A stretch of DNA of 64,000 nt, taken from positions 663,862,575-663,926,574 of the forward strand of contig NC_090451.1 in NCBI RefSeq assembly GCF_031143425.1, in the 5' to 3' direction. The stretch comes from Pleurodeles waltl. Taxonomy: Eukaryota > Chordata > Amphibia > Caudata > Salamandridae. The position numbers and the translations under genes are program-made. A model generated the notes under the pieces. That model was given only the letters and a program-made list of their open reading frames with translations, made no database searches and had not been told where the DNA came from. Positions 21,062 to 33,465 of the stretch are shown piece after piece (within the stretch, counting starts at the first letter, position 1; every line of letters starts with the position of its first letter).

Positions 21062-22315
21062 TGTTTTGACAAGAATGTGTTTGTGAGCTAGAAGAAGTTG
21101 AAATGCTCTTAGTGCTAGAAAGAGTGCTAACAGCTGTAAGTGATTTATGTGTAGCTGCTTTTGCTTGCTGTCTCACTGTCCCTGTATACTGCGATTGTTG
21201 AGGTGTGCTCCCCACCCAATCACTGACGCATCTCTTGTGAGAATGGCGTGAGGCACAGGGTCTTGAAAAGTCCGGCCCTTGTTTAAATTTGTGGGATTCC
21301 ACCACTGAAGCGAATAGTGTGTTTGGCGGTCTATCAACACTAGATCTTTGATATGACCCTGTGCCTACGACCATTGTTTTGCGAGGCACTGTTGTAAGGG
21401 CCGCATGTATAACTGTGCGTTTGGGACAACTGCGATGCATGATGCCATCATGCCTAGGAGTTTCATCACAATTTGTACTTTGTAGTGATGATTTGGCTGT
21501 ATTTTTGACAACATGGTGTGGAATGATTGCACCCTTTGTGAGCTTGGACTTGCAAGCACCTTCTGAGTGTTGAGTGTAGCTCCCAAGTACTGCTGAGTTT
21601 GGGATGGTTGCAAATGTGATTTTTGGTAATTTTTCGAAAACCCTAGTGTGTGTAGGGTATCTATTACATAACGTGTGTGATGTTGACACTGTCTTTGTGT
21701 GTTGGCCTTTATTAGCCAATCGTCGAGATATGGAAATACATGCATGTGTTGTCTAATGTATGCTGCTACTACGGCAAGGCATTTTGTAAATACTCGGGCT
21801 GTTGTTATCCTGAAGGGTAATACCCTGAATTGATAATGTTTCCCTTGTATCACAAACCTGAGGTATTTTCTGTGAGCTGGATGGATGGGTATGTAAAAAT
21901 ACACATCCTTTAAATCCAGTGTTGACATGTATTCTCCTTTTTTTACTAATGGGACTACTTCTTGTAGTGACGCCATATGGAAGTGTTCTGATTGAATGTA
22001 AAGGTTGAGAGTCCTGAGATCTAATATTGGTCTTAGCGTTTTGTCCTTTTTGGGAATGAGTAAGTACAGGGAATAAACACCTGTTCCTTTTTGCTGATAA
22101 GGTACTAGTTCTATGGATTGTTTGGATAGTAGTGCACGCACCTCCGTTTGTAACATTGCTAGATGTTGCAACAATAGTTTGTGCGCTTTTGGGGGAATAT
22201 CTGGAGGAAAATGTGTGAATTCTGTGCAGTAACCATGTTGGATAATTGATAGTACCCATGTGTCTGTTGTGATGTTTGCCCATTGATTGTGAAACATTTT
22301 CAGTCTTCCTCCCAC
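21062..22315 (-). pseudogene. DIRS copy C: reverse transcriptase and start of RNase H
   Basis: RT of a DIRS subfamily I element. The frame 21365-22315 starts at G-G-R-L and shows T-L-D-L-K-D-V-Y, the catalytic Y-L-D-D-W (21719-21730) and a long conserved C-terminal stretch. It runs to a stop at 21365; RNase H-like sequence continues in another frame to about 21062. The copy is cut there, so the methyltransferase-like segment, recombinase and 3' end are missing. Compared with copies A and B the protein is clearly divergent, so this insertion is older. Confidence 0.8.
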
Positions 22316-24331
22316 AGGGATGTGTGTTGGGGGAAGGTGATGGCAAAGTCAATGTTTGTTGTTTGTGGCTTGCTTTGTAGACTGGAAATTTCCACTGGAT
22401 TTGGGAAATTGCCCTCTGAAGGACCCTCAAAATCCCCCTCTTTGATACTGTGTTTGGTATGAGGGCTTTGTTTGTGAGGTGGATGGTTCTGAGGGCTGTG
22501 GCCTGAACCCCCCCCATACTGTGGCTTCCAAAATGTCCCTCTATATTGGGAGGAGTAAAGCGCTCCCATCGCTTTGGCTGTGTCGGTATCCTTCTTCATC
22601 TTGCCTATGGCTGTGTCTACCCGTGTGCCAAATAACTGCTGTTGGTTGAAGGGCATGTTGAGGACAGCCTGTTGGATCTCAGGTTTAAAATCTGATGATC
22701 TAAGCCATGCATGGCGTCGAATGGTTACTGCTGTATTTATGGTTCATGCGGCTGTATCAGCTGAGTCTAATGCTGACCTTATCTGGTTATTAGTTATTGC
22801 TTGTCCCTCCTCTACTACCTGCTGAGCTCTCTTTTGGTGTTCTTTGGGGAGATGTTGGATAATGTCCTTCATCTCATCCCAATGAGCCCTGTTGTATCTT
22901 GCGAGGAGGGCCTGTGAGTTTGTTATGTGCCACTGAATGGCTGCTTGTGACACTACCCTCTTTCCTGCCGCATCAAACTTTTTACTTTCCTTATCTGGAG
23001 GGGGTGCATCTCCAGAGGAGTGCGAGTTCACTCTTTTCCTCAAAGCGCTGACCATTACCGAATTTGGGGGCAGCTGTTGCGTGATAAATACTGGGTCAGA
23101 AGGTGGTGGTTTATACTTCTTTTCAACCCTAGGGGTTATGGCCCTTCCTTTAACAGACTCCTGGAAAATCTGTTGAGCATGTTTAAGCATACCCGGGAGC
23201 ATGGGTAGGCTTTGGTATGTTGAGTGTGTTGAGGATAACATATTAAAAAGAAATTCATCCTCTAGTGGTTAAGTATGCATGCTCACATTGTGGAAAGCTG
23301 CAGCCCTAGTCAAAACCTGTGTGTAGGAGGTGCCATCTTCTGGTGGAGAGGGTTTAGATGGATAGCACTCTGGGCTGTTGTCTGAGACAGGGTCATGATA
23401 AGGATCCCATGGATCTGAGTCCTGATGTAACTGCATAGTGTGTGTGGGTGACTGTGCAGTAGGTGTAGCAGGTGGAGATACAGGTCTTTAAGGAGAATGA
23501 GGAGGAGACTGTTCTGGAGAAAACTGGTGTGGCGGAGATTGTTCTCTTGGCACTTTAGCCTTTGGCTGATTAGTGTCCATACGTCCATAGAATGCCAGCT
23601 TCCTTTAAAATTTGAGGGGAGGTGCTGTTAGGATCTTTCCAGTATCCTTGTGGATCTGTATCCTGGCTTGAAGTTGAAGCTCTTCCTCAAATCTATGGCT
23701 TTTTTTAAGCTGTTTAGAAATTCCATGTTCCCCAGTATATGATGCTCTTTTCGTCTCCGAAGCCGGTTTTTCGGTACCGTAATGCCCATGGTGATAGTAG
23801 GTCTCGGTTCCGAAAGACACTCTACTCGACGAGTCGGTGTCAAATTTTTTCGGAGACTGTGTCTCGACTCGAGTCCGAAGATTTTGATGCGGGTGTGGCC
23901 TTTCTTGGTGCCGACGGTGTTACTTGGTCACTGCTTGATTTTTTCTGGGTCGAGCCATGGCCTTCCGGCAGTGGCGTCCCAAGGCCTTTTGTTTGGTCTT
24001 GGGTCTGGGTCGGGGCAGGCGTACTCACATGCTGGCCTGCTGTCGGTGGTCAGTCGACGTCGGATCTGTCCGAATCAGATCCTTGAACGGAGATGGCAGT
24101 GTGGGTCATCTCCTCTTCTTCCGCGTCGAGGTGTTCGGTGCTCTTGGACGCCATTTGTAGTCTTCTCGCCCTTCGGTCCCTCAAGGTCTTCTTGGAACGG
24201 AAGGATCTGCAGGCCTCACAAGTATCCTCTCGGTGATCTGGTGACAAACACAGATTACAGACTCGATGTTGATCTGTGTAGGGATACTTTGCGTGGCATT
24301 GAGGGCAGAATCGGACCGGAGTCAGGTCCAT
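22300..24331 (-). pseudogene. DIRS copy C: gag, frameshifted
   Basis: The gag start is at 24331, read from the ATG before the D-L-T-P-V-R-F segment. The N-terminal zinc-binding region is intact (C-x2-C, D-Q-H-x2-C-x3-C, H-x4-C-x2-C within the first 45 residues). The central gag (22744-23241) and C-terminal gag (22300-22656, containing M-P-F-N-Q-Q-Q-L-F-G) follow in different frames with stops between, so it is not translatable as one protein. The C-terminus ends in a frame different from RT. Confidence 0.75.
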
Positions 24332-24727
24332 GAGGCTTCGACACTTCTTGCGGTCGGGCTGACCAGGCCCAGGTTGGGCATGGATACCCCGAAGGGCAAC
24401 CGAAGGTGTGTGTCCGCCGGTACTGAGGTTTCGATGCAAGATGGGGCACGATCGCGAACAATACCGACAAATTTCGGTGATTTGTCTAACTTTTCTGACT
24501 CAAACAACCGGAGTGAAGAGGAACACGTCCGAACCCGATGGCGGAAAGAAAACAACCTAAGATGGAGTCGATGCCCATGCGCAATGGAGCCGAAAAGGAG
24601 GAGTCACTCGGTCCCGTGACTCGAAAATACTTCTTCGAAGAAAAACAACTTATAACACTCCGAGCTCAACACTAGATGGCAGGATAATGCATAGCATGTG
24701 TATCTGCAGCTACACATGCCATCGAAC
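24332..24727 (-). repeat. DIRS copy C: 5' leader and terminal repeat
   Basis: Leader and 5' terminal repeat of the element, ending in CATCGAAC at 24727. It matches the right ends of copies A and B, including the GTTCGATGGC variant shared with B. It is followed immediately by an AT microsatellite. Confidence 0.8.
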
Positions 24728-26140
24728 ATATATATATATATATATATATTATTATATATATATATATAAGAAAAATTTAAATAAAACAGCAAGTATGAAA
24801 AAGAAACCTTGGTAATGTGGAGGAAACCAAGATGAGTATGTGACTCATATGAATAAGGCTCAGCTACAGATGAACTAGAAAAGGTGTCAATTGCGCAAAA
24901 TAAAAAGAAATCATCTGATTTTGTACATTCTATTTTATGACAACACTTCTCAAAGTGTGAACCCACTCTACAACAACTAGTCGGGTCACGATGAAAACAG
25001 TTGTACCATGAGGCAAAAACCTAACCTCCTCATGCACAACAGATATGAACATCTTCATAGAGAAGAAAAAGTCCCCTTGAAAAGAGTAAAACCCTTGTGA
25101 AAATTTTGCAAAAGCGCAGAAAAACTCCTAAAGAGTCAATAATATTAATTATTCTATACAAGGGAGTGAACAGATTCTACAGAGAGAGATGTCTCAATGA
25201 AGACCCAAGATAACCTGACCTAAGCCCGGAAAAAGAAAGAATAATGTTCAAAGAAGATGTCGATACCATACAAATGACTACACTAAAGTGTAGAAAATCC
25301 ACCTAACTGTGATGGCTATCTGGAATACAACTTTTAAGATCAAAACAAGGAAAGTCTTAAAGTCCTCAAGATCATACTTTCTGGCTTCTAATGTACCAAA
25401 TCTACCAAAAGTAGAAAACTGATAATACTATTTCAAAGGTGAAAGTAGAACATACAAAACAAATAGTATAGATCAACATCTACCTTGTTTGACAGTACAA
25501 ACCTCTTTGAGCATAAATGAAACAATATACTGACACTACCACGGAGCTGTTAATATTACAATTTCCCTATAAGGGATACTAGACCTTATAAATTCATGAT
25601 CTCACAAATTAGAACATTAACTTTCTGCAGAGGGAACAACTTTGTACCCCCAAATGAAGATGTAATCGCTCACAACCTAAGGAATCCCAACTGTGCATAA
25701 ATATTTAAATATGTTTGAATGCTCACCGGGCATACAAGCAAATACTCCCCTTAAGAGTATGGTACATACTATGAAGGTATAAATGCTTAAGCACATGACA
25801 AACTTGAAGTGGAAAGCCACCACTTCTACACCAAGTTAATATAATGAAAGTAGCCTTGAAACATCATGCATGAAAAGCACCATAGAGTCCCAGGGTAATG
25901 TACACTCCCAATAATCTATCCTTGACAATTTAAGGAAAAATAATACCTACCAAAAGAAGGAACACCCCACCTGGTGCCACTACTAGGTGAAACAGACATA
26001 GAACAGAAACAGCCTCACAGCACTGCCAAAGCATGGCTCCACTGCGAAATAAATGATGACAAATAACCCCCTACAAGCCAGTACAGGAGGTTTTAACGTA
26101 ACAAAGGGTAGAGAGGAACCAAGCTAATTCTCTGTTCTGC
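24728..26140. other. AT microsatellite, then unassigned sequence
   Basis: 24728-24768 is an imperfect (AT)n run against the DIRS end. The remaining 1.4 kb is AT-rich with no coding region or element termini that I recognise. Confidence 0.6.
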
Positions 26141-28145
26141 TCCTACTATCACAAAAAAGCCTTAAAACAGAGAGCCTGTGCACCAAATAAATGGGCACCA
26201 TCAAAAGGCATGTCAACTAATGTTTCTTGAACTGCCTCTGAAAATCTGGAGGAATATAACCAGGTGCGGCGAAGCAGAGCAACTGAGGAAGGCAAAGAAT
26301 CAGTAGGATCCGTACCACAGCGAATGATTAATTTAGCTGCTTGCTGGCCGTCTTGAATCATAGGGACAAGCGTGTTCGTAGAGATCATCTGGAAGGGTAG
26401 GCAAGATGACCCATAATTAATGTGAAAAACTTCCAATAATGCAAGATTTATTAACAGAGCATAAAGCAGAACTTTTTGATGAAAAAAATATGCCTGCCAC
26501 AAATGTCCAAACTCCTTAGTCTCTGTCAATTGAGTCATGTGGGAGACACTCAATATCATGGAAGGCTAAAGCAGCCTGTACCACCTAACTACGATGAGTA
26601 GGATGTCTAGGGAGACAAGCCAAATCACCCGGGGCAGGTGGGTGCCTATGCGATCAACAGGGGCCCGTGTATCAGGCTTAGTCCAAGCCCCCTACAAAAT
26701 GTCATGTAGGGCTGCACTGTAAGAAAGCACTGGCTCAAACTTGTTTGGCCTTGATGGAGAACATCAATCAGAGGATCAGAAGTTAAGTTCACGTAAGGAA
26801 GTGTTAGATCCAAAACCACCGCAACCTGTCTCAGCATGTCAGCCAGAGAGGAACTCCCTCCCTAGAAAGTCCAGGAGGTGGAAGTAGGCCTGAGGCTGGG
26901 GAAGAGACCAAACCACTAGCCGTAGCTAGGTCAGCTAGCCAGCTGTCCTCCATATGAGGCTAAGCCATTTGTGAAATGTGTGGTATATCTTCCACAGCCT
27001 CTTCACCACGTCCCTCAGAATGATAAACCTGAGAGGACTTCCCAGACTGTGGAGGGAGGTCAGGGATAACCACCATGACTGGCGCCTTACCCAATTTCAA
27101 CCGGTGCCGGGAAGGTGAATCCTCAACGTTGATTTCAACTTCAGAAGGGGAAAGGCATGCAACGCCGATTGGCGCCAGCAGCGGAGTCACTGGAGTTGGC
27201 TGATAGGGTTCAGGCACTGAGGGAGGAAACCCTGAACGGCTGTACACCCGCGCCGTAACAGCTTCATTAACTAAAACCGAAGGTCTAACTGAAGTCGAGG
27301 TCGAACGCGGTGGCGTGGACACAGTCAAGACCGCTTGAACCTCCTTGGGGCCCACAGGCGATCAACGGAAGGGGATTTCCCAAAGACAGCGTGACGTGAA
27401 TAATAAAATTCAGGCATCCGGTCAGAATTGCCCCAGGAAAGGGAGGGAAACGTGGGGTAGACTCAGGCCTCGTCTCCTCAACCGAGGAATGGTGGGAGGA
27501 TGTATGCAAGGAAGACAGCAACTTCCTTGACTTTGACAACTTGCATTGTGACCTATCTCATGACGACGATGGAGAATGAAGTCCATGAGAACGATTTCTT
27601 GAATGGGCCCACAATTGGACCTCAGTACGAGGAGGAGTCAATGATCAACATGAAGGTTGGGACGGCTCAACAGCCACACTGCTAAGCGCTTCACATGGCG
27701 CTCCTGCAGAGCCTTTGGCCGGAGACGACAACAGGAGTCACACACTTCAGCGTTGTGGTGCTCATCCAGGCACCACATACAAATCGAGTGGGGGTCTGTA
27801 GCAGATATCTGTCAACAGGACCCACAGGGTTTGAACCCTGAAACCATATAGGAAAAAGCACACGGTTCTGTTGATGAAATCCTACAAGTAGGCCAGAAAC
27901 GGCCTGACTAACAATTAGCAGACCTGCGTTGCAAGCGCAGAAAAGAAAAACTGACAGCGCATCAGTGAGGGGGTTATATGGACTTCATTGGCGTCACATC
28001 TGGTGGACGACATCGATACGGAGTCAGGCAACTCCCTTTTCCGATGCACAGACGTGCTATGGGGAAAATGTTTCCAGATCCAGGCTCGTGCCCGGGGAAC
28101 ATTATAAAGGAAGGAATCTGCGGCTAGATGTCTCTATCAGATAAT
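26141..28145 (-). pseudogene. DIRS subfamily III fragment: gag and 5' terminal repeat
   Basis: The minus-strand frame 26149-26559 contains D-M-P-F-D-G-A-H-L-F-G, the same landmark as N-M-P-F-N-x-Q-Q-L-F-G in subfamily I gag and D-M-P-F-D-G-T-C-L-F-G in subfamily II. Further gag-like Ser/Pro-rich fragments run to about 27800. The right end (GGAATCTGCGGCTAGATG then TCTCTATCAGATAA) is a DIRS 5' terminus close to that of subfamily II. RT and recombinase are absent. Stops and frameshifts throughout. Confidence 0.65.
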
Positions 28146-31123
28146 CCATTTTGTAAATTCATCTGCAAAGAAGCCTTCTGAATCTCCTTTGCTGTTTCAT
28201 TAAATAATTATGTCCCAAAGGAACAATGCCCCAAGTTCCCCATAAGGAGGAAGTAAACAGACTTCACGCTTAGCAAAAACGGAAAACAGGCACGGCACCA
28301 CAATTACACAGAAGTAAGCTTACCTACCATTAAATTGAATGTGGTATCTCTTATCTCACCAGTCGGTGAGCAATGATGTCCAAAAGAACAGCAATGATCA
28401 TGACAAAACTATGATGACCAGCTGACATATGGATTATGCCTTTTTGACTAATATAAAAATCCTTTCCTCTATTCCCATAACAAATGATAAGAGAAACAAA
28501 TATATATCAGCATTATTCGAAGGCTATCCAATACAGGGAAGCTGTTGTACTACTGTTTTGTTTTTCTCACGAGTGGACAGAAAACTCTCATCTTTCCTTA
28601 TGTTGTTTAGGGAAGTGTGAATAATATGTTCACCATCACCACAACAGACATAAGCCTGCCTTATGCTGGCACTCTTCACAGTCTTAAAGGACCCTTCACT
28701 GCTCCAAGCTTCAACGGTTCTTTTTGAGACAATGGGTACACAGAATTCTCAGTATGACTAGACAAAGGAACTCTTGGGAAATAAGAACTACTTTCCCAGA
28801 AAGTAATTAATTAGTTTCAGCTCTCTTGTTCTCTGTGTACAATGAAACAAGTGCTAATTGAATACTTTTAGGAACAGAAGTAGGATACAGTGACCAAATG
28901 AATTCCTAATTAATTTCTTCCTTCAAATTGTGCCAAAAACAATATAGTCTAAGTTCTTTTTAATCAGGTAGTTTCAGCTGTTAAGTTATGAAAAACTACT
29001 TACGTCAATATATTAATTCCTCTTCAATGAATGTCACACCAGGCATCTTCAGTAAATTATTCCAAATCAGGGCATTCAAACATCTTCTTATAAGCTGATA
29101 GGAAGACATCATATTACTTAAACAGGCATCTGAACGCTGATCCAATAAAGCAACTAATCAGGCAGCCCACCTTGGATTGATCTTGATTAAACTGTGCAAG
29201 GCAAAAAGCAAAATGATCACTAGAGAATCCACTCAATCGCTTAATTTGTCTGCATCATCAGAACAAACGTGGGGTACTCGAAGAGACTACTCGGTTATCC
29301 GTAGACCCTGACTCTAAGGTTTAAGAGAATACTCATGCCACAATTGCTGCAACTCTTGTGCCATGTCCCAAGAAGAATCCATAGGTGGCATTGCAATTTA
29401 TCAAACAATGGATGCTGAGGTCATTTGAGTACCCTTCTAAATTGCCGGAAGAAAGGGTTACTCCTCCCAGTAGCCAGAGTGCAACCTTGTACAGAATAAT
29501 GTATGTGAAAAATCACAAATATCTACTTAAGAGGGTCAGAGTTTGGAGGAACTAGCCATAAAGGGGAAAAAACCTACTTAGCACGGTTATAAATCTTGAC
29601 TGGTGATGAAGATCGCACTGGACAAATCTTCAAGGCACCATACTGCCCCTGACATCAGGAAGGATCAAGCAGCTAGACTGTACCAAGAGAGGAACCCAGG
29701 AGGGAAATGATCCAAACTGCTAGAAACAAAAATCAGGGTTAAAATAGCAGCAGGGGTGATGGCTGAATAAAAACATTAGGCAATGAAATGCGCTGCAATG
29801 CACCATCCTTTTAAAAGCCTTCTTTATTTATGGGAAAAGACACTGCAAAATCTTGGAATGGGAAAACTGTACATGCAGCAACGGATAGACCAGCTAAAGT
29901 ATATTCATGGTGCCTGTTTCCACCTCTTTCCAGCTCATGGCATCAGTTAGACCAAGACTAGGAAGCACAATTTGACATTCTGCATACTAAAAAGAATTCT
30001 GATATCTTGCTGCCACCTGCTATGTTTCATAAAGCTCACAGAAAAACCCACAAGAAGCGCTGTAACACAGGTGGTAAAGACCTCACCAGCAGGCTAAGCA
30101 TGGTGTCTGGTAACACCCGATAGAGGTTAGCTGAACGATTCTTCTCCTCACCCCTGGCAGTCTCTGGTAATTGTCCTGTGAACAGATCCTGGTGCGAACA
30201 TAATAGTGTTATGCTATGATAGGTGTTAAAATCCACAGGTCAAGGAACGTTTGTTAGGCAACCTGGAGTGGTGTCACCAATGTTTGGAGTAGAAGGATGG
30301 GGAGCCTATTTGGAATAATGAGAATTCTGAGTCAAATGGGGAGATGGCTCTTAAACAGTCAGTGAAAATTGAGGGGCTGAAAACTCACTGTGACAAGATT
30401 ACCAAACAGAAAGTTAAGTACCATAGACAAGAAAATCAATTTACCAGGTATGAAGGAGATGATCCATTGACTAATATCTATGGGCACTTCATGAATACCT
30501 GGTACAGTCCCTCGTATGCAAATGTAACGTTTTCTGTTTTGCTACAAAGTTCAGAGTCTCATTTTTCCGCAGTACCCTCTTCAACTTGGAGACAAAAATG
30601 TTTTTTTAGAGACCTCGGATAATTTCTAAAGTGGAATCAACAAGGTGACAGTTGGCTCATGTACAAGCTAAATCTAAAAAACAAACAAAAAAAAAAGTTT
30701 AAAAACATGCTCCATCAAATGGAGAGTAAAAGCACTAACATACTATCCATTAGAGTAAGTGCCTGAGAGTCACAGCTCTGCATGCTGTAAAATCTGTCAA
30801 TAATGCAGGCAACCAATGGGATTGTTGATAATGCATTGATGAGGCGGAGCACAGTGTTTTGGAAGACAGGGAGGAGTTCCAAATTTTTTTTATGCAATGA
30901 CCTTCTGTCTGAGACTGACAATACAAGCAATTTTCAACCAGCTGAAGGGAGGATGGACAACAGGACTATTGAGAAAATATATTTTAGACAGTGAAAAAGG
31001 CCATCTTACACAACCTATTATAATTTACAAACTAACAAATACTTGTTATTTGCTAACCTTAATGGCATTGATCTCATTCACTGATGGGTGTCAAGGGCAT
31101 CTCAGATTGTGTTTAAGTACAAA
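28146..31123. other. Unassigned stretch
   Basis: No gene seen. It contains the tail-less copy of the dispersed repeat (29945-30185). Otherwise AT-rich sequence with no identifiable element ends. Confidence 0.5.
29945..30185 (+). repeat. Second copy of the dispersed repeat at 12343
   Basis: Matches 12365-12600 in the same order (TTTGACAT, AGAATTCTGAT, TGCTGCCACC, GGTGGTAAAGA, GGCAGTCTCTGGTAA) with many substitutions. No poly-A tail remains here. Confidence 0.5.
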
Positions 31124-31631
31124 TTACTTACCTTTGGTAACAATATATCTGGTAGAGACATATTCTAGCTGCAGATTCCTTACCTGTGAATTTCCCCACG
31201 TGTCAGTCTGGATCTGGAGATTTTTCTTCAAGCAGTACCTCTGCGCGCCATCAGGTGGCGTTGGTCGACTCCGTGGGAGACGTTGACGTGGTCATTCGCC
31301 GTGATGACATCGCGGTCGTATATAGGCGCCACCCCAGTGCGCTGACATCAGTTTCTTTTCACGACTTTCCACGCCAGTTGAACGGAGCCATTAAGAACAC
31401 AGAGTGGTGCGCCAAAACTAGGACCCTTAAAGGGAAGTTCCTGTCCCTAGAAATCAGTTCGCAGTGCGGGGAGGATTGGCAGGTCGGTAAGGAATCTGCA
31501 ACTAGAATATGTCTCTAACAGATATATTGTTACCAAAGGTAAGTAACTTGTACATCTGATAGACTTCTAGTTGCAGATTCCTTACCTATGAAAAGATACC
31601 AGAGCCATACCATCCCCGTTGCGAACCAAGA

Positions 31632-32800
31632 TCACACCAAGAAGTCCTGCAGGACCGAACGGCCAAAGTAGTCGTCCCTGCGGACCTGACTGTCCAAGCA
31701 GTAGTGTTTGGTAAAAGTGTGCAGAGATGCCCATGTTGCTGCCTGACAGATGCCCAGGACTGGAACGCTCTGGGCTAGCACTGTGGTAGCAGCAGTAGCT
31801 CTGGCGGAGTGGGCACGGAAACCTTCAGGAGGTTGCTTCTTAGCCAGAGCGTAGCACATTTTGATGCATAACAGCACCCATCTTGAAATAGTCCTCTTCT
31901 GCACCGCTTTCCCCTTTTTGCACCCACATATTCCACAAAGAGTTGATCGTCCACCCGGAAGTCTTTGGTACGATCAAGGTAGAACACCAATGCTCTTTTT
32001 GGGTCTAGACGGTGGAGTCTCTCCTCTTCATGTGAGGGATGTGGGGGTGCATAAAAGGTAGGCAAAGTGATGGACTGCCCGACATGGAAGGGTTCATTAC
32101 TTTAGGTAGAAAAGAAGCCCTTGTGCGAAGTACCACTTTGTCAGGGTGTACTGCCAGGAAAAGTGGTTTAGATGAGAGAGCCTGGAGCTCACTTACTCCA
32201 CGGGCAGAGGGAATGGCAACTAAGAAGACAGTTTTGATGGTTGAGAGCCGTAAAGGGCAGTTGTGAAGCGGCTTGAACAGAACACGCATAAGGTATGTTA
32301 ATACTAGGTTCAGATCCGATTGGGGCATGATGAATGGGATAGGAGGAATAAGATGAGTGAGGCCTTTAAGAAACCTCCCAACAATGGGAGATTTGAATAA
32401 AGAAGGTTTATCTGGTAACCTTAAGAAAGCAGAGATAGCAGAGAGATATCCCTTAGGGGTGCACAGGGTGTAGCACTGTTGGGCAAGGGAAAGAATAAAG
32501 AGAAGAACCTGAGCGAGAGGGTCAGATAGAGATCAACAGATTTATCGATGCACCATGCCACAATTTGTTTTCCAACGACAGGCGTTTACAGTTTTGGTTG
32601 AGGGACACCTGGCTGCCAAGATAATGTTACAGACTTTGGGTGGCAGGTAAAAATACGTCAACTGTCGCCACTCAATCTCCACACAAAAAGGCGGAGGGTG
32701 GACAGGTTCGGGTGGATGACCCTCCCCTGTTGCTGTGACAGAAAATCTTCCCAGAAGAGGCAGCCTGATCAGGGGAGCTATGGCCATGCTTAAGAGCTCG
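31632..32800 (-). pseudogene. DIRS copy E: tyrosine recombinase
   Basis: The recombinase resolves DNA strands during DIRS integration (known family role). Pieces in several frames cover the domain. 31632-31904 has H-S-A-R and H-T-F-T-K-H-Y-C (catalytic H-x2-R and Tyr). 31775-32328 has S-A-R-G-V-S-E-L, which holds the first catalytic Arg. 32542-32787 is the N-terminal core-binding part. All the catalytic residues are still recognisable, but frameshifts separate the parts. Confidence 0.75.
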
Positions 32801-33465
32801 GGATACCAGGATTACTTGGGCCTGGTCTTGCCTGATCTTTTTCAGAACTCTCGGTAGAAGTGGTATGGGCTGAAAGGCATACAGGAGGCCTGAACTCCAC
32901 TCAGTGATAAAAAGCGTCACTGAGTGAGTGCAGCCTTGGAAACTCCAACGCGCAAAACAGCTGACATTGATTGTTCTCTACAGGGCAAACAAGTCTAACC
33001 AAGGTTCTCCCCACTGAAGGAAGAGACATTGTGCCACCTCTGGATGGAGACGCCATTCGTGATCGACCATGCATCGTCGGCTGAGTTAATCTGCCCTGAT
33101 GTTCAGGGAGCCCACCAGGTGTTGAACCACCAGGGAAATGCCCTGATGTTCCAGCCAAGTCCAGAGGTGAAGAGCTTCTTCACAAAGGGTCCACGGCCCC
33201 ACTCCACCTTGTTTGTTGCAGTTCCACATGGCGGTGGTGTTGTCTGTGGACACCTGCTCTGCTTTCCCTTTTCCTTTTAATGCTAGTCAAATCGCTCTGA
33301 GCTTCAGGAGACTGATGTGGAGCCCAATTTCCGCCGGAGACCAGACACCTCTAATCTCCGCCTTTTCCATGTGGCCGGTCCATCCCAGGAGTTACGTATC
33401 TGTCACTACTGTAAGATCTGGCTGGAGAAAGGAGAGGAATCCGCCTTTGACCCAATCCTGATTTG
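32672..33465 (-). pseudogene. DIRS copy E: RNase H and methyltransferase-like segment
   Basis: Fragments homologous to the region after RT in copies A and B, spread over at least two frames (32672-32920, 32901-33158 and beyond). They correspond to the RNase H and the putative DAM-like methyltransferase segment described for DIRS elements. Upstream RT ends in a stop at 33392, after V-V-T-D-T. Confidence 0.65.

Noticed and set aside
20967..22517. Long ORFs overlapping the RT of copy C in another frame
   Set aside because: Not listed as genes. They are the alternative frame of RT; discussed as a finding about overlapping frames, but there is no independent evidence of translation.
24728..24768. 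AT hairpin as a terminator or replication origin
   Set aside because: Simple (AT)n microsatellite flanking a DIRS end; the same kind of run occurs at the other DIRS ends.
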